Shown: piece by piece, positions 33,974 through 41,321 of the stretch
How the letters are laid out: each line of letters begins with the position of its first letter
How positions within the stretch are numbered: position 1 is the stretch's first letter
Assembly: GCA_900314975.1 (NCBI GenBank)
Contig: OMXI01000022.1
Span: 22,346-64,401, forward strand
DNA length: 42,056 nt
Source: an uncultured Eubacteriales bacterium
GTDB lineage: Bacteria; Bacillota; Clostridia; Oscillospirales; Ruminococcaceae
Direction: 5' to 3'
Translations under genes and position numbers: made by a program
The notes under the pieces: generated by a model
The model's input: only the letters and a program-made list of their open reading frames with translations
What the model was told of the DNA's origin: nothing
Database searches by the model: none

Positions 33974-34999
33974 ATGAAAAAGTTTGAAGGATATTTCCAC
34001 GGCATTGACCTCGGCGGCTGGCTGTCGCAGTGCGATTATTCGCAGGACAGGCTTGACAATTTCATCAAGAAAAGTGACATCGAAAAAATAAAGAGCTGGG
34101 GGCTTGACCACGTGAGAGTCCCTGTTGACTATAATATCTTCCAGAGTGATGACGCAACGTTTATCGATACGGGCTTTGAGTGCGTTCAAAGGTGCATCGA
34201 CTGGTGCGGCGAGTACGGGCTGAATATGATCCTTGACCTGCACAAGACAAGGGGTTTTTCCTTTGACAAGGGTGAGGGCGAGAGCAATTTCTTTACAGAC
34301 GAAAAGCTTCAGCAGGCTTTCTACGACTTGTGGGAAGAGTTTGCAAGGCGCTATGTGAAATACGCTGACAGGCTTGCTTTCGAGCTGCTCAACGAGGTCA
34401 CAGAGCCGAGCTATATCGACTCGTGGAATCACATCTCGGGCGAGGCTATAAAGGTCATCAGAAAATACAGCAAGGATATTAGGATAATCGTGGGCAGCTA
34501 CTGGAACAACTCGCTTGACGCGATGAAAGACCTTGCAGCGCCTGCTGATGAAAATATCGTTTACACGTTCCACTGCTATGACCCGCTTATCTTTACGCAC
34601 CAGGGCGCGTACTGGGTAGACGAGATGCCGCACGATTTCAGACTCGCATACCCGGGCAGCATTAAGGGTTACGAAGAAAAGTACAGCGAGATAGGTCTTG
34701 ACAAGCTGTGTGATTTTGCACACATTACCGTTAAGGAATTGAGCGAGAAGTACTTTGAGGAGAGGTTCACCGAGGCAAAGAGAGTATCAGAGGAAAGAGA
34801 TGTTCCTGTTTACTGCGGTGAGTACGGCGTTATCAATCTTGCTGACCCACAGGATTCGCTCAATTGGTACAAGGACATCTGCACGGCATTTGATAATTTC
34901 GGTTTCGGCAGGGCTGCGTGGAGCTACAAGGAAATGGACTACGGCATAAGCGACGCGCATATGGACAGCGTTCGCGATGAGCTTTTGAAATATCTGTAA
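33974..34999 (+). CDS. Glycoside hydrolase family 5 enzyme (cellulase-like, probably cytosolic)
   Basis: 341 residues, one TIM-barrel domain. The proton donor is Glu141 in AFELLNEVTEPS and the nucleophile Glu283 in PVYCGEYGVI. Other GH5 marks are GLDHVRVPVDYNIF, NMILDLHKTRG, the YTFHCYDPLIFTHQG histidine-tyrosine motif and AAWSYKEMDYG, with the conserved tryptophan. There is no signal peptide, dockerin or binding module, so it probably acts inside the cell on imported oligosaccharides such as cello- or manno-oligomers. Start ATG 33974 follows GGAGGG; the extension to 33956 runs through that site. Own promoter with an inverted repeat, and own terminator. No transporter gene is beside it. Confidence 0.9.
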   Translation: MKKFEGYFHGIDLGGWLSQCDYSQDRLDNFIKKSDIEKIKSWGLDHVRVPVDYNIFQSDDATFIDTGFECVQRCIDWCGEYGLNMILDLHKTRGFSFDKGEGESNFFTDEKLQQAFYDLWEEFARRYVKYADRLAFELLNEVTEPSYIDSWNHISGEAIKVIRKYSKDIRIIVGSYWNNSLDAMKDLAAPADENIVYTFHCYDPLIFTHQGAYWVDEMPHDFRLAYPGSIKGYEEKYSEIGLDKLCDFAHITVKELSEKYFEERFTEAKRVSEERDVPVYCGEYGVINLADPQDSLNWYKDICTAFDNFGFGRAAWSYKEMDYGISDAHMDSVRDELLKYL

Positions 35000-35007
35000 C
35001 ATAACGA

Positions 35008-35045
35008 AAAGAACGCACTTCGGCGGTGCGTTCTTTGTTTTTTGT
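35008..35045 (+). terminator. Terminator of the GH5 gene
   Basis: AAAGAACGCAC (35008-35018) pairs with GTGCGTTCTTT (35026-35036) around TTCGGCG, followed by GTTTTTTG. Confidence 0.92.
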
Positions 35046-35053
35046 ACGATAAA

Positions 35054-35123
35054 TTGGACTGTTGAGTGCTGCGGACAACTGTCCAAAAAAATTCCCCACA
35101 AGTGCTTCGCTTGATGATATAAT
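35054..35123 (+). promoter_or_regulatory. Inverted repeat and -10 box before the 54-codon gene
   Basis: TTGGACTGTTG (35054-35064) and CAACTGTCCAA (35076-35086) form an inverted repeat with one mismatch and an 11-base gap. A TATAAT (35118-35123) follows, but no good -35 box stands 17 bases upstream, so an activator or other control is possible. Confidence 0.45.
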
Positions 35124-35152
35124 ACAAAAAACGACACAAAGGGGGAGTTATA

Positions 35153-35317
35153 ATGAATAACTCAAATTATACAAACTATGCAAACGGTGCGAACGGTAAA
35201 AGCGGTGCGCGCAGGCCAAAGGGCTGTCTTGCTCTTGCGCCGGGCGGCGAAAAGCTTATAGCGGCTATGTCGGTCATTGGCTGGCTGACGTTTATCATCA
35301 AGTTTGCGGTCGTATGA
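35153..35317 (+). CDS. Small membrane peptide, 54 residues
   Basis: ATG is preceded by AAAGGGGGAG at a good distance. The N-terminus is rich in Asn, Tyr and Gly (MNNSNYTNYANGANGKSG), followed by a basic patch (ARRPKG) and a hydrophobic stretch (about 38-54: AMSVIGWLTFIIKFAVV) that reaches the C-terminus. It sits between the GH5 terminator and a two-way terminator, with a -10 box upstream, so it is a separate unit. I do not recognise a family. A tail-anchored membrane peptide is the simplest reading. Confidence 0.55.
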   Translation: MNNSNYTNYANGANGKSGARRPKGCLALAPGGEKLIAAMSVIGWLTFIIKFAVV

Positions 35318-35354
35318 AAAAGGGGAGCTGTCCTTGCGCGGACAACTCCCTTTT
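35318..35354. terminator. Two-way terminator
   Basis: AAAAGGGGAGCTGTCC (35318-35333) pairs with GGACAACTCCCTTTT (35340-35354), one mismatch, flanked by A and T runs on both sides. It ends the 54-codon gene on the plus strand and the repeat-tail protein gene on the minus strand. Confidence 0.88.
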
Positions 35355-35357
35355 GGT

Positions 35358-36996
35358 TTAATGCTGCATATTATCAAGCGAGGACAGGTCGATATTTGAG
35401 GTATCTATGCCGTCCATATCGCCCGAGCTGAAATCCTCCTGCGGTGCAGGGGTCTGCTGTGGAGACTGATACATTGGCTGGTACTGCGGCTGATAGCCCT
35501 GCTGCTGCGGCTGGGTGTACTGCTGCTCGTAGCCCTGCTGGGTATTGTAGTCCTGCTGCGGCTGGGTGTACTGCTGCTCGTAGCCCTGCTGGGTATTGTA
35601 GCTGCTCGTAGCCCTGCTGGGTATTGTAGTCCTGCTGCGGCTGGGTGTACTGCTGCTCGTAGTTCTGCTGTGTGTTGTAATCCTGCTGCGGCTGCTGCTC
35701 CTGCTGCTGTGCCTGTGCGAATTTGTTTGTGCCGGGGCAGTTTGCGGGAACCTGATAGCCGAACATTCCGTGCAGGGTAGCGATATAGTCCGCATCGACC
35801 CTGACCTTTTTAGCAATAGATGTAACAGCTCTCTGGTTGTTTCGTGCGTTGGTCACCCTTGTGTGCTGCACGGTGAGGTAGTTCTCGGTGTAGAACTTGC
35901 TGTGGCAGTAGTTGACGGTGTAGAACGTATTGAGCGAACCCATCTGCGGGCGCAGCGGCTGAAGTGTGAACAGGCTGTCGATATCATTCATAAAGGTAGC
36001 CTTGAACTGCTTTTCGCCGTTTGAATTGCCGGGGAACGGGTCTACAAACTTGAAGGACAGCTGCGGCTTATCGGTGATAGCCCAGTCGTTATCCTGCTCG
36101 ATGAACGGCGCGCCTGCTCTTGCGGCAACGATAGCGGCAGCGGGAACGAACATCAGTGCCATTTCGCCGAGCCATGTCAGCCACAGCATTATGCCGTTGA
36201 CGTTGTTGTTTGACGTAGACGAGGTCGTGCTTGAGTAGGAGTGCCTTGAAGAACGCATTGTCCATCTGCCGACCGAGTTGATGTCGCATATATCGCTCCA
36301 AAGCTCGCCGGGGTGAACAAGCAGGTAGCCTACGCTGTGCTTTGGCTGCTTTCTGTATTCGATGTAAAAGTCGTATGCGTTCTTGCCCTTGATAGCTTCA
36401 AGAGATGCTGCGACCTCGCTGACTGTTGTGCCAAGCACCTTGTCGTAGTCGTAGTACTCCCAGATAGATACGTTCCTGTCGTACATATCCTTTTCCCTTG
36501 CGGTGAAGTACTCTTTTTCAAGTACTGTGAACTGTACCTCGTGTATCTTATGCTGCTTGTAGGTCTGCATAAAGTTTGCTGCAAGCTCCTCGCCGCTTAC
36601 TGCAGCGGAGTTGAGCTGCTCATCGGTTATGCCGAGGAAGTACGATGTGGCTTTCTGCTCTTTCATCTTATCGTAAGAATACTTATCGTAATCTCTTGCA
36701 ACGTAGATGCACCAGTGGAAGATGTAGACAAACAGCATTGCTATCATTGTAGCGGCGATAGCAAGCCCCGGGTGTCTTATCTTATACACCTTTACGAAAA
36801 GTGCGCCGATGCCGCCGATCGCGGCGCCGAAGCCTATGGTTATAAGTATGCAGAGGTAAATAAGCGGGATAACAGCCTGAAGTATTACATACAGCCACGA
36901 AAGCAGTGCGCCTGCTATGAGCATGGATATGAACATCAGGATAAACCCGCCGAATGAGAATGTGTTTGACGGCTTATAAGTTTGTGCCTGTCGCAT
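35358..36996 (-). CDS. Membrane protein with Gln/Tyr-rich repeat tail, frameshifted in the repeat
   Basis: The frame from ATG 36996 (GGGGGAA upstream) encodes four membrane helices (about 15-100, then one near 270-290), a soluble domain (about 300-410) and a tail of 17-residue repeats (QQDYNTQQGYEQQYTQP). In the third repeat unit the coding frame changes because the unit is 23 bp short (35602-35629). The original frame then runs as Ala/Pro/Gly-rich nonsense to 35374, while the other frame continues the Gln/Tyr repeat and an acidic end (DGIDTSNIDLSSLDNMQH) to 35358. The intact product would have about 545 residues. Either a true frameshift, a switchable repeat, or an assembly error. Family not recognised. 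Confidence 0.7.
35500..35680. repeat. 51-bp coding tandem repeat with one shortened unit
   Basis: Units at 35500-35550, 35551-35601 and 35630-35680 are 51 bp; the unit at 35602-35629 is only 28 bp. The missing 23 bp equal the first part of the unit (positions 35551-35573 in the neighbour). 23 is not a multiple of three, which shifts the frame of the host gene. Confidence 0.85.
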
Positions 36997-37037
36997 GAAG
37001 GTTCCCCCTATAAATTATTTGTTTTAACAACGTTTCC

Positions 37038-37066
37038 ATTATAGCACAACGATTATCGCAAATCAA
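37038..37066 (-). promoter_or_regulatory. Promoter of the repeat-tail membrane protein gene
   Basis: On the minus strand, TTGATT (37066-37061), 17-base spacer ending TGTGC, TATAAT (37043-37038). Confidence 0.85.
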
Positions 37067-37103
37067 GTATCTGCGCTTAAAAATTAAGAATTTCTACATA
37101 AAC

Positions 37104-37138
37104 GAAAACAACCGGCACTGCTTTTGAGCAATGTCGGT
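37104..37138 (-). terminator. Probable terminator of nrdR
   Basis: On the minus strand, ACCGACATTGCT pairs with AGCAGTGCCGGT with one or two mismatches around CAAA, then TTGTTTTC. It stands about 70 bases after the stop codon. Confidence 0.6.
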
Positions 37139-37206
37139 ATGCTTTCGGCTATTATGGTAATGAAAATGATAATGTCATAGCGTCTGGGGTGCAAATTATC
37201 AGCGGC

Positions 37207-37656
37207 TTACTTGCCTGTATCGAGCTCGGAGATTATTTGGATAAAGGAATCAACGTCGCCGAAGTCCTTATAAACCGAGGCAAATCTCACATAAGCCACA
37301 TGGTCGAGCTTTTTCAGCCCGTGCAGCACCATATCACCTATCTCGCTTGTTGTGGTCTCAGTCTGCATTTTGTTTGCATATGTATTTTCAATGTCATCGA
37401 CCAGCGTGGTCACCTGTTCAACGCTGACAGGGCGCTTTTTGATAGCGGTCTGCAAGCCTTTGATGAGCTTGCCTCTGTCAAACGGTTCAAACGAGCCGTC
37501 CTTTTTGTATACCATAAGCATCGGCTTTTCGACTACCTCGTAGGTGGTGAAGCGCTTGCCGCAGCTGGTACACTCACGCCTCCTGCGCTTTTTGCCTTCG
37601 CTCGGGCGGGAATCTATGACCTTGGTGTCTTCAAAACCGCAAAACGGACATTTCAT
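37207..37656 (-). CDS. nrdR: Transcriptional repressor NrdR
   Basis: 149 residues, the usual length. Represses ribonucleotide reductase genes in response to the ATP/dATP state. The zinc ribbon is at the N-terminus (MKCPFCGFEDTKVIDSRPSE, then ECTSCGKRFTTYE), followed by the ATP-cone (VYKKDGSFEPFDRGKLIKGL) to about residue 140. AGGAG lies eight bases before ATG 37656. Own promoter. No ribonucleotide reductase gene is in the window. Confidence 0.96.
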   Translation of the reverse strand: MKCPFCGFEDTKVIDSRPSEGKKRRRRECTSCGKRFTTYEVVEKPMLMVYKKDGSFEPFDRGKLIKGLQTAIKKRPVSVEQVTTLVDDIENTYANKMQTETTTSEIGDMVLHGLKKLDHVAYVRFASVYKDFGDVDSFIQIISELDTGK

Positions 37657-37702
37657 AGCAATTTCTCCTGTTCTTTATCGGTTAAACATCTGTCCATTAA
37701 GC

Positions 37703-37731
37703 ATTATAGCACACATTTTTCAAAAATGCAA
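37703..37731 (-). promoter_or_regulatory. Promoter of nrdR
   Basis: On the minus strand, TTGCAT (37731-37726), 17-base spacer ending TGTGC, TATAAT (37708-37703). Confidence 0.75.
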
Positions 37732-37732
37732 G

Positions 37733-37857
37733 CTATTTGTACAAAAAAATTCTCTGCAATTTTGATTTTGCGGCGGCAAAATGCGAAAATCTCCTTTAAA
37801 GCCGCGATTTTCGCGCCGCCAAAAATTTTTGTATATTTCAACTGTACAAAAAATAGG
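37733..37857. repeat. Imperfect palindromic element of about 125 bp
   Basis: The left end CTATTTGTACAAAA is mirrored by TGTACAAAAAATAG on the right, and the centre is a long stem: GGCGGC (37772-37777) plus GCGAAAATC pairing with GATTTTCGC plus GCCGCC. On the minus strand the central hairpin is followed by a T run and may end spoIIID transcription. It has the look of a small inverted-repeat element (MITE-like), without a clear target duplication. Confidence 0.45.
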
Positions 37858-37915
37858 CACGCACACAAAGCGGCAGCCATACGGAAGCGGGTACTCCCAT
37901 ACGGCTGTATTTACG

Positions 37916-38188
37916 CTATTTTCGCTGCGTCAGCAGCTTTTGTCTGGTTTCGTACTTGTGCTTTGTTGCAAGTCCGCCTCTTATATGTCTTTCGCGTTTA
38001 TTTTCCTCAAGTATTTGTTTTGCCTGCTTGTAAAGCTGCGGCGAGGCAGTTTTCAGCCTTTCGGTAAGGTCCTTATGTACCGTGGATTTGCTTATCCCGA
38101 AGGCTGCGGCAGTGGAACGAACAGTGGCTTTTGTTTTTATCATATGCTCTGCGAGCTGCACGCACCGTTCATTTTCCCAATTGTCCAT
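37916..38188 (-). CDS. spoIIID: Sporulation transcriptional regulator SpoIIID
   Basis: 90 residues, close to the 93 of Bacillus. DNA-binding protein that adjusts mother-cell genes during spore formation. The helix-turn-helix is in VRSTAAAFGISKSTVHKDLT, followed by the basic helical C-terminus RGGLATKHKYETRQKL typical of the family. Start is ATG 38188, eight bases after TTGGAG; a GTG three codons upstream overlaps that site. A SigE-like promoter lies upstream. It implies that the organism carries a sporulation programme, at least in part. Confidence 0.93.
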   Translation of the reverse strand: MDNWENERCVQLAEHMIKTKATVRSTAAAFGISKSTVHKDLTERLKTASPQLYKQAKQILEENKRERHIRGGLATKHKYETRQKLLTQRK

Positions 38189-38220
38189 AAATCTCACTCC
38201 AATACTTTTTGGTGTATTAA

Positions 38221-38248
38221 AGTATATGCAGTGAAAATCGGGATATTA
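38221..38248 (-). promoter_or_regulatory. SigE-like promoter of spoIIID
   Basis: On the minus strand, TAATATC (38248-38242), 13-base spacer, CATATACT (38228-38221). This resembles the mother-cell SigE consensus that I remember (KMATATT, about 14 bases, CATACAHT) with one mismatch in each box. In Bacillus spoIIID is a SigE gene. No SigA -35/-10 pair with proper spacing is evident. Confidence 0.6.
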
Positions 38249-38286
38249 CAGTATGCTGCAAATCAAGTGTCCGATTGCTTGTACAG

Positions 38287-38499
38287 TTACTCGCCTATGT
38301 ATTCAAACCGTTTGAATGTTTCGCCGCCGCGCGCGACGGTTTCGTTCCACATAGATGCAGGGCGCACCCAAAGCTCGCCATCGCCGTAGAGGGCGCGGTA
38401 AACGACCATTTCTTCGAGCGTTTCGGAGTGCTTTGCCACGCCGACCACCTCGTACATATTGCCCTTGAAATGACGGTATTTGCCGGGTTTTATATCCAT
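38287..38499 (-). CDS. DUF1653 domain protein
   Basis: 70 residues, the whole of a DUF1653 domain: PGKYRHFKGNMYEVVGVAKH, then EEMVVYRALYGDGELWVRP and a C-terminal RFEYIGE. Function is unknown; the small beta-barrel resembles a ligand- or protein-binding fold. AAGGAG lies before the ATG. It starts three bases after the stop of the alpha/beta hydrolase gene, so both are translated from one message. Confidence 0.88.
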   Translation of the reverse strand: MDIKPGKYRHFKGNMYEVVGVAKHSETLEEMVVYRALYGDGELWVRPASMWNETVARGGETFKRFEYIGE

Positions 38500-38502
38500 A
38501 TC

Positions 38503-39303
38503 CTATTCTCCTTTTCTTGTGAAGAATTCATAGAGTCTGCTGCGGTAGTCGGGGTCCTCGTCGTAGGCGGCGTGCCCGTAGCCTTTGCATATATATAGCT
38601 CTCCGCCTGTTTTTTGTGCAATTTCCACCGATGCCTGCACGCCGAGCAGCTTGTCCTTGTCTGCGCCGATGACCAGCAGGGGAGCGCTCACCTTGTCAAG
38701 CTCTGCATAAATATCGAAAGCGAGGATAGCCTTTGTCAGCGCGGTAAAGCGCGCAATATCCGCCTGCGTAGCGTCTGCGAGTGCGGCGAGTATCGCTTCT
38801 TTGCAGGTCTCAAAGAAAGTCGGAGTGTACACTGCCTGCGCAAAGGCGAGCGTCAGAGACTGTATATCTCCGCTTTGGACGAGCGCGGCAAAGTGCTGTA
38901 TGATCTCTTCCGACTGCGGTGTAAGACGGCTCGCACTCGAGCCTAAAACAAGCTTGCCGACGAGGTCGGGACGGTTCACGGCAAGCACCTGTGCTATCAT
39001 TCCGCCCATTGACACGCCGAATACGCAGGCAGAGCTTATGCCAAGCTCGTCAAGAACGGCGGCAGTATCGCTCGCGGCATCGCTGATGGTGTAGCCGTCG
39101 GGCAGGTCATTGCGTCTGTTAAAAACGTAAACGGTAAAGTCCTCTGCGAACTCGTTATATGCGTTCGCAACGGCAGGTGCAAGCGTAGTTATCGGCTTTA
39201 TGCTGATGCCCGGCAGCATAACAAAAGGCGTTTTGCCCGTGCCGAAAGTGAAGTAACCTATGGTAAATCCGTGTGTGGTGACCGAAGAAACTTTTGTGTT
39301 CAT
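38503..39303 (-). CDS. Alpha/beta hydrolase
   Basis: 266 residues. The catalytic serine is in the nucleophile elbow ACVFGVSMGGMIAQVLA, the acid probably in LLVIGADKDKLLG, and the histidine in CKGYGHAAYDED near the end. The oxyanion region is PFVMLPGISIKPI. The fold is that of carboxylesterases and C-C bond hydrolases; the substrate is not known. Start ATG 39303 is preceded by GAGGAGG at six bases; the longer frame has no site and runs through the promoter. First gene of a two-gene unit with DUF1653. Confidence 0.9.
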   Translation of the reverse strand: MNTKVSSVTTHGFTIGYFTFGTGKTPFVMLPGISIKPITTLAPAVANAYNEFAEDFTVYVFNRRNDLPDGYTISDAASDTAAVLDELGISSACVFGVSMGGMIAQVLAVNRPDLVGKLVLGSSASRLTPQSEEIIQHFAALVQSGDIQSLTLAFAQAVYTPTFFETCKEAILAALADATQADIARFTALTKAILAFDIYAELDKVSAPLLVIGADKDKLLGVQASVEIAQKTGGELYICKGYGHAAYDEDPDYRSRLYEFFTRKGE

Positions 39304-39333
39304 AAGTGCCCTCCTCGTGTTTTGTTTAAGCTG

Positions 39334-39362
39334 AATATACCACACTTTTCGGGATTTTTCAA
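39334..39362 (-). promoter_or_regulatory. Promoter of the alpha/beta hydrolase-DUF1653 genes
   Basis: On the minus strand, TTGAAA (39362-39357), 17-base spacer ending TGTGG, TATATT (39339-39334). Confidence 0.75.
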
Positions 39363-39433
39363 TACTATTGTGCAATCGGGCGCAGGGCGTTTTGTTACGA
39401 TTTTATAAAATTCGAGATTTTTTGAAAAAACGC

Positions 39434-39462
39434 TTGACAAACCATATTCGTTAGTGTATAAT
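39434..39462 (+). promoter_or_regulatory. Consensus promoter of the tRNA genes
   Basis: TTGACA (39434-39439), 17-base spacer, TATAAT (39457-39462): perfect consensus, 23 bases before the tRNA-Met. Confidence 0.9.
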
Positions 39463-39471
39463 AATATAGTC

Positions 39472-39574
39472 GCTACGGGAAACATGGCGGTATAGCTCAG
39501 TTGGCTAGAGCACTTGGTTCATACCCAGGGTGTCACCGGTTCAAGTCCAGTTACCGCTACCACATTCCCGTAGC
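39472..39574 (+). repeat. 10-bp inverted repeat bracketing tRNA-Met
   Basis: GCTACGGGAA (39472-39481) and TTCCCGTAGC (39565-39574) are perfect complements on either side of tRNA-Met, followed by ATTTTT. In the precursor they would form a leader-trailer stem closing the tRNA, which could help processing or partial termination before tRNA-Glu. Confidence 0.65.
39486..39562 (+). tRNA. tRNA-Met (CAT), elongator type
   Basis: 77 bases with encoded CCA. Acceptor GGCGGTA/TACCGCT, D-arm GCTC/GAGC, anticodon stem CTTGG/CCAGG with loop TTCATAC, T-arm ACCGG/CCAGT with loop TTCAAGT. The T-stem has one C/A mismatch. The anticodon stem lacks the three G-C pairs of initiator tRNA, so I call it elongator. 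Confidence 0.93.
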
Positions 39575-39580
39575 ATTTTT

Positions 39581-39652
39581 GGCCCGTTGGTCAAGTGGTT
39601 AAGACTCCGCCCTTTCACGGCGGCATCATGGGTTCAAATCCCGTACGGGTCA
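39581..39652 (+). tRNA. tRNA-Glu (TTC)
   Basis: 72 bases, CCA not encoded. Acceptor GGCCCGT/ACGGGTC, anticodon stem CCGCC/GGCGG with loop CTTTCAC, T-arm ATGGG/CCCGT with loop TTCAAAT. It follows tRNA-Met by 18 bases in the same transcript. Its 3' half is the likely attachment site of the adjacent integrative element. Confidence 0.95.
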
Positions 39653-39661
39653 TACTTGACG

Positions 39662-39707
39662 AAGCTCTGAAACTGCGTAAATGCGTGGTTTTAGAGCTTT
39701 TAATTTT
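39662..39707 (+). terminator. Terminator after tRNA-Glu
   Basis: AAGCTCT (39662-39668) pairs with AGAGCTT (39693-39699), with further pairing AAAC/GTTT inside, followed by TTAATTTTT. Confidence 0.75.
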
Positions 39708-39721
39708 TACCAAATGCCCGC

Positions 39722-39741
39722 CAACCACTTATCAACCACTT
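39722..39741 (+). repeat. Pair of direct repeats CAACCACTT
   Basis: CAACCACTT occurs at 39722-39730 and 39733-39741, an 11-base step. Arm-type integrase sites in Tn916-like elements are short direct repeats of this kind near the ends. It is a candidate, not shown. Confidence 0.4.
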
Positions 39742-39776
39742 GTTTTTGTACGAAACAATTTAATAATTTATGTATG

Positions 39777-39810
39777 GAGTTCAGAGCGCCTGCCCTGAAC
39801 TCTTGTTTTT
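39777..39810 (+). terminator. Hairpin with T tract next to the integrase stop
   Basis: GAGTTCAG (39777-39784) pairs with CTGAACTC (39795-39802), followed by TTGTTTTT on the plus strand. The T tract covers the integrase stop codon. The polarity suits rightward transcripts from the tRNA side. Confidence 0.65.
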
Positions 39811-41020
39811 ATGCCGATGCTGTCTGCACTATTGCAGGCTGCTCCTTGGGCTTTCGGGTGAACTCAAGTGCGGTGCTTATCGCCTCGCAGTTTCTTGCAC
39901 GGGCCTCCTGGAACATATGAGAGTACATATTCAGCGTTGTGCTTATCTCGCTGTGTCCCATATCGGACGATACCGCAACCACATCTACTCCCTGGAATAT
40001 CAGCAGACTTGCGTGCAGGTGACGAAGTGAGTGAATGTTTTTGAAAGGGACTCCTATGCGTTCGCAGTAGCCCTGCAGCCACTCAAACGGTGTCTGCGGA
40101 TTCATCGGTGCGCCGTTCCACTTGGTGAACAGTCTGTCGTGGTCCTCCCACTTTGAGCCGATGCGCTCTATTTCTGCGTCCTGTTCCTGCTTGAACTGCC
40201 CGAGCAGCTCCATTATATATTTCGGCATCTTTGAAACACGCTTTGACTTTCTCGTCTTGGTAGTGTCGGTGTAGATGCCAAGCGCTGCTGTGTACTGTGA
40301 TGTGCGGCGTATGTGTATGAGGTCGTTTTCAAAGTCGATGTCTTTCCACTCCAATCCAAGCAGCTCGCTGCGCCGGTAGCCGCCGTACACCGCAAGGGTG
40401 AAGAACAGCTGATACTTGAGCGGCTCGTCGGTGATGTTCTCAAACAGTTTCTGCACCTCGTCGAGAGTGAATATCTCTTTCTCGGTGTGCTCTATCGGCG
40501 GAAGGAAAACTCGTCTGCATGGGTTGTCGCACAGCATTCCCATTCGTATTGCGTACTGGAACACATCACTTATCAGGTTGAGATGGTGCACTGCCGTTTT
40601 CTTTGACAGCGGTTTGCCTGTGCGCATATTCTTTCCGTTGGTGACAAGGTCGGTGATGAACTTCTGGATATCCCGTGCGGTTATCTTGTCCATTCGTTTG
40701 TGACCGAGGGCAGGGTAGACTCTCACGGTCGCACCCCGAAGTCTTTGGATAGATGTCGGGCGGAGATTTAGTTTTGCGTACTCCTCGAACCACTGCTCAC
40801 ACAGTGTCTGGAATTTCACCGCCGCTGTTATCTGACCTCTCTTGCAGTCCTCCTCAAACAGAACTGCCTGTCTGTTTACCTCCTTTTCTATCTGCTTTTT
40901 TGTCATGCCTGGCTCGGGGTAGTAGCTGCGGTACTGGTTGACCTGCCTGCCGTTCACATCGTAGCCGCACGACACCTTGATCTCAAAAGATCCGTTTTTT
41001 CTTTTTCGTATTGTTGCCAT
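39809..41020 (-). CDS. int: Tyrosine recombinase (site-specific integrase)
   Basis: 403 residues. Integrates and, with an excisionase, excises the element. The N-terminal part has an arm-binding AP2-like segment (ATIRKRKNGSFEIKVSCGYD), then a SAM-like core-binding domain (about 75-165), and the catalytic domain (about 175-390). Catalytic residues are the arginine in VYGGYRRSELLGL, HxxR in HSLRHLHASL, the second histidine in MGHSEISTT and the nucleophile tyrosine in LNMYSHMF. It is of the Tn916/Lactobacillus phage type. Start is ATG 41020, six bases after GGAGG. The integrase gene points toward the tRNA, the usual arrangement. It is downstream of the excisionase-like gene, 118 bases apart. Confidence 0.95.
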   Translation of the reverse strand: MATIRKRKNGSFEIKVSCGYDVNGRQVNQYRSYYPEPGMTKKQIEKEVNRQAVLFEEDCKRGQITAAVKFQTLCEQWFEEYAKLNLRPTSIQRLRGATVRVYPALGHKRMDKITARDIQKFITDLVTNGKNMRTGKPLSKKTAVHHLNLISDVFQYAIRMGMLCDNPCRRVFLPPIEHTEKEIFTLDEVQKLFENITDEPLKYQLFFTLAVYGGYRRSELLGLEWKDIDFENDLIHIRRTSQYTAALGIYTDTTKTRKSKRVSKMPKYIMELLGQFKQEQDAEIERIGSKWEDHDRLFTKWNGAPMNPQTPFEWLQGYCERIGVPFKNIHSLRHLHASLLIFQGVDVVAVSSDMGHSEISTTLNMYSHMFQEARARNCEAISTALEFTRKPKEQPAIVQTASA

Positions 41021-41138
41021 ATCAAACCTCCGTTTTCGATACGGCACATTTCCGCAAGACGATGATACCACAACTCATCGCAAAAGTCTATACGCAAGTG
41101 TGCCGCTGTTTCATCTTTCTACTTTTCTGATAAATACT

Positions 41139-41321
41139 CTATCCCGCTTTACAGCAAATGTACTTAAGGAAAACTTCCTTGTTGATGAGATATTTCTTGC
41201 CAGCCTTGATGTGAGGCAGCTGATCGTTTATGCACATCTGACGGACTCTGTATTCGGTCAGACCGTTGACCAGCTCGGCAGCCTGTTTGATCGTGAGCAG
41301 GGTGATCTTCGTTTCAGCCAT
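41139..41321 (-). CDS. Excisionase-like helix-turn-helix protein
   Basis: 60 residues. A winged helix of the MerR-like excisionase type: LLTIKQAAELVNGLTEYRVR, then the wing HIKAGKKYLINKEVFLKYI. Such proteins bend DNA and turn the integrase towards excision. The start is ATG 41321 with AAGGAGG about 11 bases upstream; the frame continues upstream without a further site. It lies upstream of int on the same strand, as in Tn916-related elements, and directly follows the hairpin array region (minus strand). Confidence 0.8.
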   Translation of the reverse strand: MAETKITLLTIKQAAELVNGLTEYRVRQMCINDQLPHIKAGKKYLINKEVFLKYICCKAG